A stretch of 64,000 bases of DNA from Cyclobacteriaceae bacterium (GTDB taxonomy: Bacteria; Bacteroidota; Bacteroidia; Cytophagales; Cyclobacteriaceae), in the NCBI GenBank assembly GCA_016787665.1, contig JAEUUC010000008.1, positions 1 through 64,000 on the forward strand. The letters run 5' to 3'. Shown here piece by piece: positions 44,115 to 51,839 of this stretch. Position numbers and translations under genes: made by a program. How positions within the stretch are numbered: the first letter of the stretch is position 1; every line of letters begins with the position of its first letter. A model generated the notes under the pieces. That model saw nothing but the letters and a program-made list of their open reading frames with translations. It did not search any database and was not told the DNA's origin.

Positions 44115-44720
44115 ATTCTGAGGTTGATTCCAGTTACTCCCATCAGACGAACCTGCGAATGCTGATTCCCTGTGCGGCTCTGACTGGAGTTGACGTATCA
44201 AGTCTTCGGCATTGACAATGGCCTCGTCAAGGGATGCCCAAGTCAGGCTTTGCTCAGTTGAGTTGCTGAGATAGGCATCACGCACCAGCGCAATGAATTT
44301 CGCCACTACATCCGATGAAAGGGAGAGGGCGGATTGGCTGATCCATATCTCAGCCAGGATCGGGTCAGCCACAAGGTTAACTTTTTCAAACGCAGCGGCA
44401 AAACAGGGGAGTCTTTGAGAAAGCAGCATTTGACGATGTACCAGTAAGAACAACTTGAATTCGTCAAAAAATGGGCGGAAGCTGCTGGCCAGTATCAGGT
44501 GGTGCTTTAACTGATCCATTAGGAGCTCCGCTTGCCTGATGTGGTAATTGGCGAGATGCTCGAAGTAGGTCTCCCGCGTGCCGAAGTAGTAATAAAAACC
44601 TGATTTGTTCAGGTCGAGCAGTCGTGATAACTCCTCAACATGTATTCCTTCCGGGCTAGCACTGGCCAGTTGATGGTAGCCGATTTCAATCCAGCGATCA
44701 TACGATTTGGTATTTCTCAT
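44073..44720 (-). CDS. TetR-family transcriptional regulator (copy 1)
   Basis: The 215-residue repressor has an N-terminal helix-turn-helix in which the recognition region reads LLDLNKSGFYYYFGTRETYF. The start is set at the ATG giving MRNTKSYDRW; the two other copies in this window have the same W at residue 10, so the longer start at 44741 is less likely. It converges with the RND operon, overlapping the channel gene by 42 bp. It probably represses that pump, a common pairing, but could also respond to other signals. A -24/-12-like element and a palindrome lie just upstream. Confidence 0.9.
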   Translation of the reverse strand: MRNTKSYDRWIEIGYHQLASASPEGIHVEELSRLLDLNKSGFYYYFGTRETYFEHLANYHIRQAELLMDQLKHHLILASSFRPFFDEFKLFLLVHRQMLLSQRLPCFAAAFEKVNLVADPILAEIWISQSALSLSSDVVAKFIALVRDAYLSNSTEQSLTWASLDEAIVNAEDLIRQLQSEPHRESAFAGSSDGSNWNQPQNLPTTAKRFVQAHS

Positions 44721-44763
44721 GGTGATGAGGGTATTTGACATGGATAGGGTCAGAAACGCCTAT

Positions 44764-44779
44764 TCCAATGACCGTACCA
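44764..44779 (-). promoter_or_regulatory. -24/-12-like element (TGGTACGGTCATTGGA)
   Basis: On the minus strand this shares TTGGTAC-NNTCN-TTGG with the element upstream of the ABM/Dcu operon (31834-31849). Its distance to the TetR ATG at 44720 would give a leader of about 34 nt. As in the first copy, the -12 GC of sigma-54 promoters is replaced by GG. Confidence 0.4.
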
Positions 44780-44884
44780 AGTTGAAGTGAATCGAGAAAG
44801 AATTGAATATCAATTCGTTAGTAAACGATATGGGTAATCGCTGTCCAGATGGATTAGACGCTTAAGGTCAATTTCCGTGGGTGG

Positions 44885-44900
44885 TCACGAAATTTCGTGA
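44885..44900. promoter_or_regulatory. Perfect 16-bp palindrome TCACGAAATTTCGTGA
   Basis: The palindrome lies 105 bp upstream of the -24/-12-like element and 164 bp from the TetR start. It matches 14 of 16 bases of the element at 31965-31980. It may be an enhancer for the sigma-54 activator or an operator of the TetR protein itself. Confidence 0.45.
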
Positions 44901-44971
44901 GACCTGCACAGTGCCACCTGGTATCATCAGGGTATCAAATTAGGCGGCCCCAAATGGGAGAGGTGCCTGGC

Positions 44972-46096
44972 TTACAATCCAAACCGGTATTGGATGCCGG
45001 TGGTAAACTGCGTTCGGGAGCCCAGGAAGCCCGCCTCACAGCGAAACTGCACGTGTTTGTTTAATTGAAACTGTCCGCCAACAATGAAGTTCCAGGCATC
45101 CTTTACTGTTTTGTCCATGGAGTACTGAACTGTTGATGTGGCCACCGTATTCACCGCTGCATCAGCCGCTGAGAGAAATTCACCAGCGCGGGCGAGCGCC
45201 TGATTGGCGGCCTCGAATTTCGCCTTGTTCACCGGGTTTTGTTGTTCAAGCGAGCTTAAATTGCTCCACCAGGTATCCACCTGTTGTTGGGCATCGCCCA
45301 CGCGTTGAATTCCCTGATCAATTCGGCCACCCATTTCAGTACCACCTCCGGGAAGAACTTCGGCCAGGGCCAGCGACCCATTCGTCTCGCTTGCGATGGA
45401 GACGCGGAATCCACCCACCCATACGGCAACGGATTGTTCGGGCTTCTTCAGCTTAAAATTTTTACCGAAGCGGGGGCCGAAAACAAAGGTGCGCGCAGGC
45501 TTGCTCAACTGGGGAACATCAACCCAGGCCACGTTCATATCGAGTGCCAAAAATCCACCGCCAACACCAATGGTCGGTGTTGCCCCGAGGCCGAAGGCAG
45601 TTGTGTTAAAATCAACCGTAGTGCCGGCATTTAAAATCTCCTTTTCAACCCCGGTTGAATCCGGAACCCACACGCCAAAGTTTACGGCAGTTGACGCTTG
45701 CGCTTTGCCGAGTATGCCATACACGTTAAGAAAAGGGAACACCCAGACATCCGGCCTCACGGTAACCGAGCTCGCAACCGACTTGGCCTCATCAAAACGA
45801 ACCAGGCCGTCCAGATTGTACATCGTGTTGTTGTTGAACCCCACATTCAGGTTATCAATAAGAACGGCCGATTCTTGCCAGAAATACTGAACGCTGATAC
45901 CCGCGGAATAGGGCAGGGTGTAGCCAGCCTTGGTTGCCTTATCCCCCCAAATCGGAAGTGAATACGGGTAATCGGTTGTTTTCAGGCTGTCAACCAAGAC
46001 TTGATTTTTCTTGCCCACTTCTTTGTTGGTAAAAACCTGAGCGCTTGCTGCACTGCTCAGTAAAACAAGAAAGATAAGGTGTCGTAGGGTTTTCAT
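44972..46096 (-). CDS. Exported outer-membrane-type protein of unknown function
   Basis: The 374-residue protein has a signal peptide (MKTLRHLIFLVLLSSAASAQ) and a beta-rich N-terminal two-thirds (YSAGISVQYFWQESAVLIDNLNVG, VFPFLNVYGILGK, GFLALDMNVAWVD). An unusual helical, glutamine-rich insert follows near 255-320 (RIDQGIQRVGDAQQQVDTWWSNL). The final strand ends ...QFTTGIQYRFGL in the manner of barrels. No family name comes to mind. It is a monocistronic gene between TetR copy 1 and another barrel gene. Confidence 0.8.
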   Translation of the reverse strand: MKTLRHLIFLVLLSSAASAQVFTNKEVGKKNQVLVDSLKTTDYPYSLPIWGDKATKAGYTLPYSAGISVQYFWQESAVLIDNLNVGFNNNTMYNLDGLVRFDEAKSVASSVTVRPDVWVFPFLNVYGILGKAQASTAVNFGVWVPDSTGVEKEILNAGTTVDFNTTAFGLGATPTIGVGGGFLALDMNVAWVDVPQLSKPARTFVFGPRFGKNFKLKKPEQSVAVWVGGFRVSIASETNGSLALAEVLPGGGTEMGGRIDQGIQRVGDAQQQVDTWWSNLSSLEQQNPVNKAKFEAANQALARAGEFLSAADAAVNTVATSTVQYSMDKTVKDAWNFIVGGQFQLNKHVQFRCEAGFLGSRTQFTTGIQYRFGL

Positions 46097-46184
46097 TTCG
46101 CGTGTAGATTTAATGTTGCCGCCCGTTTTTCGTAGTGGAGTTACTTTTTCCGATGTACCAGTAGTTCATTTTTTTGAATTGTCA

Positions 46185-46904
46185 TCAATTGCCCTCTTCC
46201 GCTCGCTGCCTCGCCTTGCCCGCACCAATGGGTATACCCACGGCAAGGTAGAGTGATCGGTTGAAGACATTGGGCGAGTTATCGTCCACCACGATATCAA
46301 CCACACCATAATAATAACGTATGCCCAGGTTCATGCCGTTGCCCCGAAGAAGCCGATAACCCAAACCCGCGGTCAGGCCGGCATCCAGCGGGTGAAACTG
46401 ATCTTTGATGTTCACGGTATAGGACAGGTCGTTTGAGGTGTTGATATCGTTTTCGAATTTGTCGAAGGCCTTGTAAAGCAGGCCCAGCATAATGCCCCCC
46501 TCGGCATAAAAATGGTTCCTGAACGGATACTTGATCATAACCGGAACATTGAAGCATCTGAGATTTCGGCTTACGGTTCCTCCCTGGAAAGCCTGGTCAA
46601 GGTCCGGATTGCCCAACGGGTAGACGGGTAAGCTCTGGGCACCCAGGGGAGATTTTACAATCACCCCGGTGTGAAATAGCCACTGATGTTTCGTTTTGAT
46701 ATCAAAGTAGAATCCGAGGTGAAAGCCAGTGGCCGGATCCGCGTCTGGTACGCCAGCCAGTGAGGAAAAATTTGCCCCGCCATCGAGCCCGAATTCAACC
46801 TTCCCTGAATTCAATTTATCGCCCAGCAGCAGCGATATCAGCACCTGTCCAAAAACCGAATTAAGTGTTGCCAGAAATAGAAAGAGCAGCAAACCCTGTT
46901 TCAT
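46185..46904 (-). CDS. Outer-membrane beta-barrel protein (porin-family PorT-like)
   Basis: The 239-residue protein has a signal peptide (MKQGLLLFLFLATLNSVFGQ). FGLDGGANFSSLAG, ATGFHLGFYFDIKTKHQWLFHTGVIVKS and GLTAGLGYRLLRGNGMNLGIRYYYGV are typical OMP_b-brl_2/PorT-type strands. PorT itself belongs to the type IX system, but this type has many non-PorT members and no operon partner points to secretion. I therefore leave the symbol empty. Confidence 0.8.
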   Translation of the reverse strand: MKQGLLLFLFLATLNSVFGQVLISLLLGDKLNSGKVEFGLDGGANFSSLAGVPDADPATGFHLGFYFDIKTKHQWLFHTGVIVKSPLGAQSLPVYPLGNPDLDQAFQGGTVSRNLRCFNVPVMIKYPFRNHFYAEGGIMLGLLYKAFDKFENDINTSNDLSYTVNIKDQFHPLDAGLTAGLGYRLLRGNGMNLGIRYYYGVVDIVVDDNSPNVFNRSLYLAVGIPIGAGKARQRAEEGN

Positions 46905-47009
46905 TATCGGATGTTGAAAAAAGTCATTGCATTAGAAAACCTATCCCCACAATGCCCCACATCGTCAAAATCCACAGGGCGTGCTGCCCTTGTTTGCTGC
47001 TGACGCTGG

Positions 47010-47600
47010 CTATTTGTGGAAAACCAAACCTACATTAAGAGACAAATAGTTTTGCCCGGCATCAAAGTCACCGGCTTTAAAGCCATTGACGTATTTGAGG
47101 CCAACCAAAAGACCAGTTGAGTCATCGATGGAGTATTGCAGACCTATTTCAGGTGTTACACTGAAATGCCACGCATCCTGCTCCAGGGTGTACAAGTTCA
47201 TATCCGTGTTTCGAAGGGTATACATGGTGCCCACCCCCAAGCCGACATACGGATTTAATGATTCGCCCGGTTTGAGGTAGTAGTTGCCGGCCAGCAGCAA
47301 GGGAAACTGGTTGCTATACCGGTATTGTTTGCCACTGAGTGAAGAATTGTCTACCGTGTAAGTAGCATATGACTTTTCTTCATAAAACACATTCCATCCG
47401 AGTGTGAATCCTACTCCGATATTGGGTTGAACCATCTTGCGATAGTCGATGGCAATACCCCGAAAACTTGGCTTCTCGACAAAATCGCCCAAGTCACCGG
47501 TGCCAAACCCCATCGAATAGGTTACGGCCGTCTGAGTCTGTGCCCAAGACACGGGAGCCATAATAAACAGAGCGAAAGCGAGGATAATTAACTTTTTCAT
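47010..47600 (-). CDS. Outer-membrane beta-barrel protein
   Basis: The 196-residue protein has a signal peptide (MKKLIILAFALFIMAPVSWAQ) and eight or so predicted strands with clear matching segments: GVGFTLGWNVFYEEKSYATYTVD, LLLAGNYYLKPGESLNPYVGLGVGTMYTLRNT and FSVTPEIGLQYSIDDSTGLLVGLKYVNGF. The start is 7 bp after the DUF4136 stop, so the longer start at 47639, which overlaps that gene, is not used. It forms a two-gene unit with the DUF4136 lipoprotein. Confidence 0.85.
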   Translation of the reverse strand: MKKLIILAFALFIMAPVSWAQTQTAVTYSMGFGTGDLGDFVEKPSFRGIAIDYRKMVQPNIGVGFTLGWNVFYEEKSYATYTVDNSSLSGKQYRYSNQFPLLLAGNYYLKPGESLNPYVGLGVGTMYTLRNTDMNLYTLEQDAWHFSVTPEIGLQYSIDDSTGLLVGLKYVNGFKAGDFDAGQNYLSLNVGLVFHK

Positions 47601-47607
47601 GGCTCGG

Positions 47608-48243
47608 TTATTTTGTGTTAAGGTAAGGGGACTGAGCAAAGGCCTGATCGATGGCTGTATTAATGCGATTCACATCATAGGTGCCCACATATAAACCGTT
47701 GGCGACCGCAACCCAGGTGGCGGGCGAGCGTCTGATCGGAGATTCTACTTTTGGATCGGCCATCGTGATGATGAGAGATCCCGTTGTATAGCTTGAAACG
47801 GTGTAATAGGGGGGATAGTACCAGCCCCAATATCCGCCATACCATCCGCCATATCCATACCACCAGTCATACCAGTAGCTGTAAAAGTACGTGGTTGATG
47901 AAAGTGCGGCAGGAGTTACCACAATGTCCGGACGATTAACGGGCGTGGGCGTAATCTTCGTCCAGCCGTTGGCCGTCATGTTCCGCTCAATCGCTTGCAA
48001 GATGGGCTGAGCAAAAGCATCCTTCATGAAAACATAAGTGGTGTCACCGTTATCGATCTCAACATCGGTGACAATCTTATCGGGCAGGGCATAGGTTGAC
48101 TTGCTCTTAAAGTCGTATTCTTCGTCAAACGAAGTGAACACGACATCTAAATCCTCTGCGTAGTCGGGGCCAGCAGGATAGCAACTCCACATCATACCGC
48201 ACAGGGCGGCTATGACGAGAAAAAGGTTTAGCTTTCGTAACAT
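47608..48243 (-). CDS. DUF4136 lipoprotein
   Basis: The 211-residue protein has a lipobox near the start (MMWSC, residues 17-21), and a DUF4136-type body: DYAEDLDVVFTSFDEEYDFKSKSTYAL, AIERNMTANGWTKI and TGSLIITMADP. In the middle lies an aromatic Tyr/Trp/Gly-rich insert (about 120-150), unusual for a lipoprotein of this size. Promoter box TAAATTTG is 20 bp upstream. Function of the family is unknown. Confidence 0.88.
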   Translation of the reverse strand: MLRKLNLFLVIAALCGMMWSCYPAGPDYAEDLDVVFTSFDEEYDFKSKSTYALPDKIVTDVEIDNGDTTYVFMKDAFAQPILQAIERNMTANGWTKITPTPVNRPDIVVTPAALSSTTYFYSYWYDWWYGYGGWYGGYWGWYYPPYYTVSSYTTGSLIITMADPKVESPIRRSPATWVAVANGLYVGTYDVNRINTAIDQAFAQSPYLNTK

Positions 48244-48262
48244 GGTGTAGATTTTAATTCGG

Positions 48263-48270
48263 CAAATTTA
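48263..48270 (-). promoter_or_regulatory. Putative -7 promoter box (TAAATTTG)
   Basis: On the minus strand this is an exact TAnnTTTG box, 20 bp before the ATG of the DUF4136 lipoprotein. The -33 element is not clear. The rest of the 289-bp divergent gap to the antiporter gene contains no gene I can support. Confidence 0.45.
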
Positions 48271-48532
48271 ACTTTTTTGTAGCCTAAGAAAATATGATTT
48301 CTATCACGAACAAAAGTAAATCAACGCATCCGTCTACGTTTACGGGTGTATGGCAGGTAAGCTTTGTTTCGGACCGGGTTAGCTTGTCCGATTTCTTTGA
48401 TTGGCACAACCAATTTGTTTACTTTTCGACAGTGCTGGGATAGGATGGCGTTATCACCGGGCACTGGTGTTGAGGTAAGGTGGTAAACTTGTGAAATATT
48501 TAAGTGTGTTTTGATCTAGCCCGGTATTGCCC

Positions 48533-49744
48533 ATGATCGATGACATCCAACTAGCCTTTGATGGTTTATCACCCTTGGTGCGCTTTGCGCTGGCATTTGG
48601 CCTCGTTTTGCTGGCACCAAGGATTTTTGAGCGGTTCCGTCTGCCCGGAGTGCTGGCTCTTATTGCGATAGGCGTTGCCTTCGGTCCGCGTGGCCTTCAC
48701 CTGTTTCGGGAGAATGGCGAGGTCCTCATGATCTTCGCTATCCTGGGCAAACTCCTGCTGCTGTTTTTCTCGGGCCTTGACATTGAAATTGACGATCTCA
48801 AAAAGAACATTCGGAAGTCGCTGCTGCTGGCTGGCTTTTCGTTTTCCTTGCCGCTGATCGGGGGCATCGTCCTGGGCTTTGCTTTCGACTATGGGTTCCT
48901 TTCTTCACTGATGATCGGTATTCTTTTCTCCTCTCACTCGGTGATTGCCTATCCCATCATGATCAACGCGGGTGTGGCCAAACGCGAGGCCGTTGCCGTT
49001 ACCGTAGGTGCTACGGCCATAACAGATATTGCCTCACTGATCATGTTTGCCATCTGTCTACCCATTCACACCACCGGATTTGTCTGGAGTGCGTTTTTCA
49101 TTCAATTAATTTTCATTGTTGCGTTCATCCCCGGGGTGATCATCTCCTTTCGCTGGTTGGGTAATAATGTGTTTAAACGACTCGGGGACGACCCAGCTCA
49201 ACAGTTGATCTTTTTGTTGCTGGTCGTTATTCTGGCTGCGCAGGGAGCAGAGCTGGTTAACATGGATTCGATTGTGGGGGCATTTCTGGCCGGCCTGGCC
49301 GTTAGCTCTACGTTGCCCAATAAAGGCATCCGCGGGCAACTGGAAACACTCGGCAATACGCTGTTTATCCCAGCCTTCTTTATTTCATTAGGAGTGCTAA
49401 TTGATCCCAACACCGTACTGCAAACGGTGCGCGAGCACCTGGGATTGGTCGTGGGAGTGTCCGGTACGCTGGTGGTTACGAAAATACTGGCGGCCCAAGG
49501 GGCGGGTGCCTGGTTAAAGTATGACGGAATATCAAAAAAGCTGATCGGTTCGCTCACGATCCCGCAGGTTTCCTCAACTTTGGCGGTGGCGCTGGTGGCC
49601 TATGAAAGCATGAACGCAGCCGGGGAGCGCCTGATCGACAGTGCTTTATTGAACAGCATTCTGGTTCTGATGGTCGTAACCTCGCTGTTGGGCACCATTC
49701 TGGCTCAGCGGTTTGCCACCAAAATGGCGGCAGCAGAATTGTAA
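48533..49744 (+). CDS. CPA2-family cation/proton antiporter (KefB-like)
   Basis: The 403-residue protein has about 12 helices. Landmarks of the Na+/H+ exchanger (CPA2) domain are LALIAIGVAFGPRGLHLF near the start, LLLFFSGLDIEIDDL after the second repeat, SVIAYPIM, and GATAITDIASLIMFA in the middle. The last half has SIVGAFLAGLAVSSTLP and IPAFFISLGVLIDP. It lacks an RCK/TrkA-N domain at its end. The ATG at 48533 is chosen over a TTG at 48527. Ion specificity is not evident. Confidence 0.93.
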   Translation: MIDDIQLAFDGLSPLVRFALAFGLVLLAPRIFERFRLPGVLALIAIGVAFGPRGLHLFRENGEVLMIFAILGKLLLLFFSGLDIEIDDLKKNIRKSLLLAGFSFSLPLIGGIVLGFAFDYGFLSSLMIGILFSSHSVIAYPIMINAGVAKREAVAVTVGATAITDIASLIMFAICLPIHTTGFVWSAFFIQLIFIVAFIPGVIISFRWLGNNVFKRLGDDPAQQLIFLLLVVILAAQGAELVNMDSIVGAFLAGLAVSSTLPNKGIRGQLETLGNTLFIPAFFISLGVLIDPNTVLQTVREHLGLVVGVSGTLVVTKILAAQGAGAWLKYDGISKKLIGSLTIPQVSSTLAVALVAYESMNAAGERLIDSALLNSILVLMVVTSLLGTILAQRFATKMAAAEL

Positions 49745-49774
49745 AATGGAATCGTGTTCACTAAACAAATAGAA

Positions 49775-50335
49775 ATGATACGTATTTTTTTCGTTCTCGC
49801 GGTCTTGTTTACCTCCGGTAAGGCCGTTGCACAATCCGTGAAAACAGACTACGACACCCGTACGGACTTTGATCGGTTCACCACGTATGCCTGGCTCGCT
49901 CCGGGCGACAGTATGCTCAATCGTTACCGGGAAGACAAAATTTTCGGAGGATTCATTACCTACCGGGCCGATACGGAACTGAAAGCGCTCGGTTTTCGAC
50001 AGGACACGCTTCGCCCGCAGGCCATCTTCATGTTCTTTACTTCGGTAGAGGAGATCACGCGCTATTCTCAAAGCCCGACACTTTCCGTAGGGGTTGGCGT
50101 GGGTGGCCCGGGTTACTATGTGTCGGCCGCGGGGCCGGTGGCCGGAGGAAAAATTACCGCTAGCACGGAGGAAAACGGAATGCTGAAATATGTGATGTAC
50201 GATGCCTCCAGCGGTAAAATAATCTGGTCCGGCCTGGTGAATAAGACGTTTAAGCCTACGGACGATATCGAGGATTTGATTGCTGATTACACCGCTAAGA
50301 TCTTTAAGAAGTTCCCGCGTAAACGAAAAAAGTAA
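49775..50335 (+). CDS. DUF4136 secreted protein
   Basis: The 186-residue protein has a signal peptide (MIRIFFVLAVLFTSGKAVAQ) and DUF4136 landmarks: VKTDYDTRTDFDRFTTYAWLAPGDS near the start and MLKYVMYDASSGKIIWSGLVNKTF near the end. The mature start has no lipobox cysteine, unlike the copy at 47608. The ATG at 49775 begins the signal; an earlier GTG at 49754 is less likely. It follows the CPA2 gene by about 30 bp and is likely co-transcribed. Confidence 0.88.
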   Translation: MIRIFFVLAVLFTSGKAVAQSVKTDYDTRTDFDRFTTYAWLAPGDSMLNRYREDKIFGGFITYRADTELKALGFRQDTLRPQAIFMFFTSVEEITRYSQSPTLSVGVGVGGPGYYVSAAGPVAGGKITASTEENGMLKYVMYDASSGKIIWSGLVNKTFKPTDDIEDLIADYTAKIFKKFPRKRKK

Positions 50336-50343
50336 AGACGACT

Positions 50344-51096
50344 TCAGTTGCCGACTCCCGAGGCGGTCGTGGGTTTTACCTTTCGCAGGAAGTGTTTGAC
50401 GCGAACCCGGAATATGTGGTCGGTGGTAGAAAAGGAATCCTCCAGCGTGTTTCGACTTTTTTGAAGGGTGTACACGAATTCAACCCTGAACGAATAGCTG
50501 ATGCGATACCCGATCCCGGTGCGAATCCGGAGGCGATTGGCAAACCGCTCCTCCACGTCCTGATTCATCACCCAAAAGGCTTCACCGTCCAGCAAGCCGT
50601 ACCACAGGTGATCCCCTGAAAACATGGTCGGCTTGTTGAATGGAATCAAAAATTCAGCGCGCAAACGGCTCCGATTACTTTCGCTCCATTCTCCCGTTTC
50701 CTGATTTTGAAAATTGCGTTGCTCGAAACGCACCAGCAAACGGGTAAGTATGCGCCTGTTGGGAGTAAAGTGAAATCGGGCGCCCACCATAGGACGAATC
50801 TCGAGTGTTTCCAGCGACTGGTTTTGAAAGGTATTGCTCACCAACAGGGCACCCATCAGGTCCACGTTTTGGCTCAGCGCGTACTCGGGTGTAACTTGTA
50901 CATCGAATGCCCGCCATCGGGGTGAGGTAAATGCCGTGCTGTACGTGCCAGCCAACTCCACATTCCAGGAGTTGGCAAACGGATAATTCAGCATGTACTC
51001 AAACCAAAGCTGCTCATTGGTCTGTGAGTGGGCGGGGGAGGCCGATGCTACCACCAGGGCGAAGCCCGCCAACCCTCGCTTCAAAAGACGGACCAC
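50344..51096 (-). CDS. DUF2490 family outer-membrane protein (copy 2)
   Basis: The 250-residue protein starts GTG at 51096 and has a signal peptide that ends near ASPAHSQ. It is a paralogue of the protein at 25016: the mature start NEQLWFEYMLNYPF, MVGARFHFTPNRRILTRLLVRFEQRNFQNQETGEW, and QDVEERFANRLRIRTGIGYRISYSFRV. The stop of the previous gene is one base before the start, which implies coupling. It probably makes a beta-barrel in the outer membrane. Confidence 0.88.
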   Translation of the reverse strand: MVRLLKRGLAGFALVVASASPAHSQTNEQLWFEYMLNYPFANSWNVELAGTYSTAFTSPRWRAFDVQVTPEYALSQNVDLMGALLVSNTFQNQSLETLEIRPMVGARFHFTPNRRILTRLLVRFEQRNFQNQETGEWSESNRSRLRAEFLIPFNKPTMFSGDHLWYGLLDGEAFWVMNQDVEERFANRLRIRTGIGYRISYSFRVEFVYTLQKSRNTLEDSFSTTDHIFRVRVKHFLRKVKPTTASGVGN

Positions 51097-51097
51097 T

Positions 51098-51769
51098 TTA
51101 CTTGACGCGCTGTGTATAGTCCTGATTCACCGCGTTGATTTTCATTTTCTGGGCAGGCATATCCAGTACGGTAGTGGTTCCGTGATTGATGCCGGAACTG
51201 AACTTCTCGTAATTGATTTCACCACTCACCGGGTCTTTCCCGAGCAGGCTGCTAAACGTCTTTTTCACGTACAGGTTTGTCTTTTTGTCGATCAACAGCG
51301 TGAGCTTGTCGCCTTTGACATACACGTCTGCGGCCGTGGCTTCAAGGGTTTCCCCGCTTTCCGTAACGGTGGCTTTGGAGAAAAAGTCCATCAATTGGCC
51401 TTTGGTCATAAACGTGTAGGCCACGGATAGTTCCAGAGCTTTTTGAACATATTCCGCTTTATCTTCCACTGCGTTTTGCTGCATCTTTCCACGGATACCG
51501 CGTTTTTGCTCCACGCTGCTTTCAGCATCCACGAGCTTGGCCTGCAGTTTTCCCTGGTCGTCAAAACTAAACTCGGTGATCGTGGTCAGCTTAACCTGAC
51601 CATCTACGGAGACGTCCGATTTACGTTTCCAGATGTACGCCTTGAGCTTTTCGTTGTTCGCCTCATCGGCTGTATTGATGGCCAGCGCGAGTTTATCTTT
51701 ATCGACTTGCGAAAAGCCCGTACCGATAATGACGAGCATCAGTACTGCAGTGTTGAGTGTATGTTTCAT
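51098..51769 (-). CDS. LolA-like exported protein of unknown function
   Basis: The 223-residue protein has a signal peptide (MKHTLNTAVLMLVIIGTGFSQ). The mature part has ITEFSFDDQGKLQAKLVDAESSVE, KGDKLTLLIDKKTNLYVKKTFSSLLG and a TTTVLDMPAQKMKINAVNQDYTQ end. This is the alternating-strand style of LolA/LppX-like convex-sheet domains. The likeness is from pattern only. It is between arylsulfatase 1 and the DUF2490 gene and probably transcribed with both. Confidence 0.75.
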   Translation of the reverse strand: MKHTLNTAVLMLVIIGTGFSQVDKDKLALAINTADEANNEKLKAYIWKRKSDVSVDGQVKLTTITEFSFDDQGKLQAKLVDAESSVEQKRGIRGKMQQNAVEDKAEYVQKALELSVAYTFMTKGQLMDFFSKATVTESGETLEATAADVYVKGDKLTLLIDKKTNLYVKKTFSSLLGKDPVSGEINYEKFSSGINHGTTTVLDMPAQKMKINAVNQDYTQRVK

Positions 51770-51839
51770 AAATTTAAAATGGATTGAAATTAGAGAGGAA
51801 AGCCGGGGTGTTTAGTCACCGGCATTCCGTACGATTGAA

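Noticed and set aside
48411..48426. TTGGCACAACCAATTT as a sigma-54 promoter for the CPA2 gene
   Set aside because: The -24 half fits, but GG-N10 is followed by TT and the -12 element is absent.
51796..51825. GCCGGGGTG...CACCGGC hairpin after the stop-side of the sulfatase 1 gene
   Set aside because: The arms pair only with bulges and no T-run follows, so I do not call a terminator.
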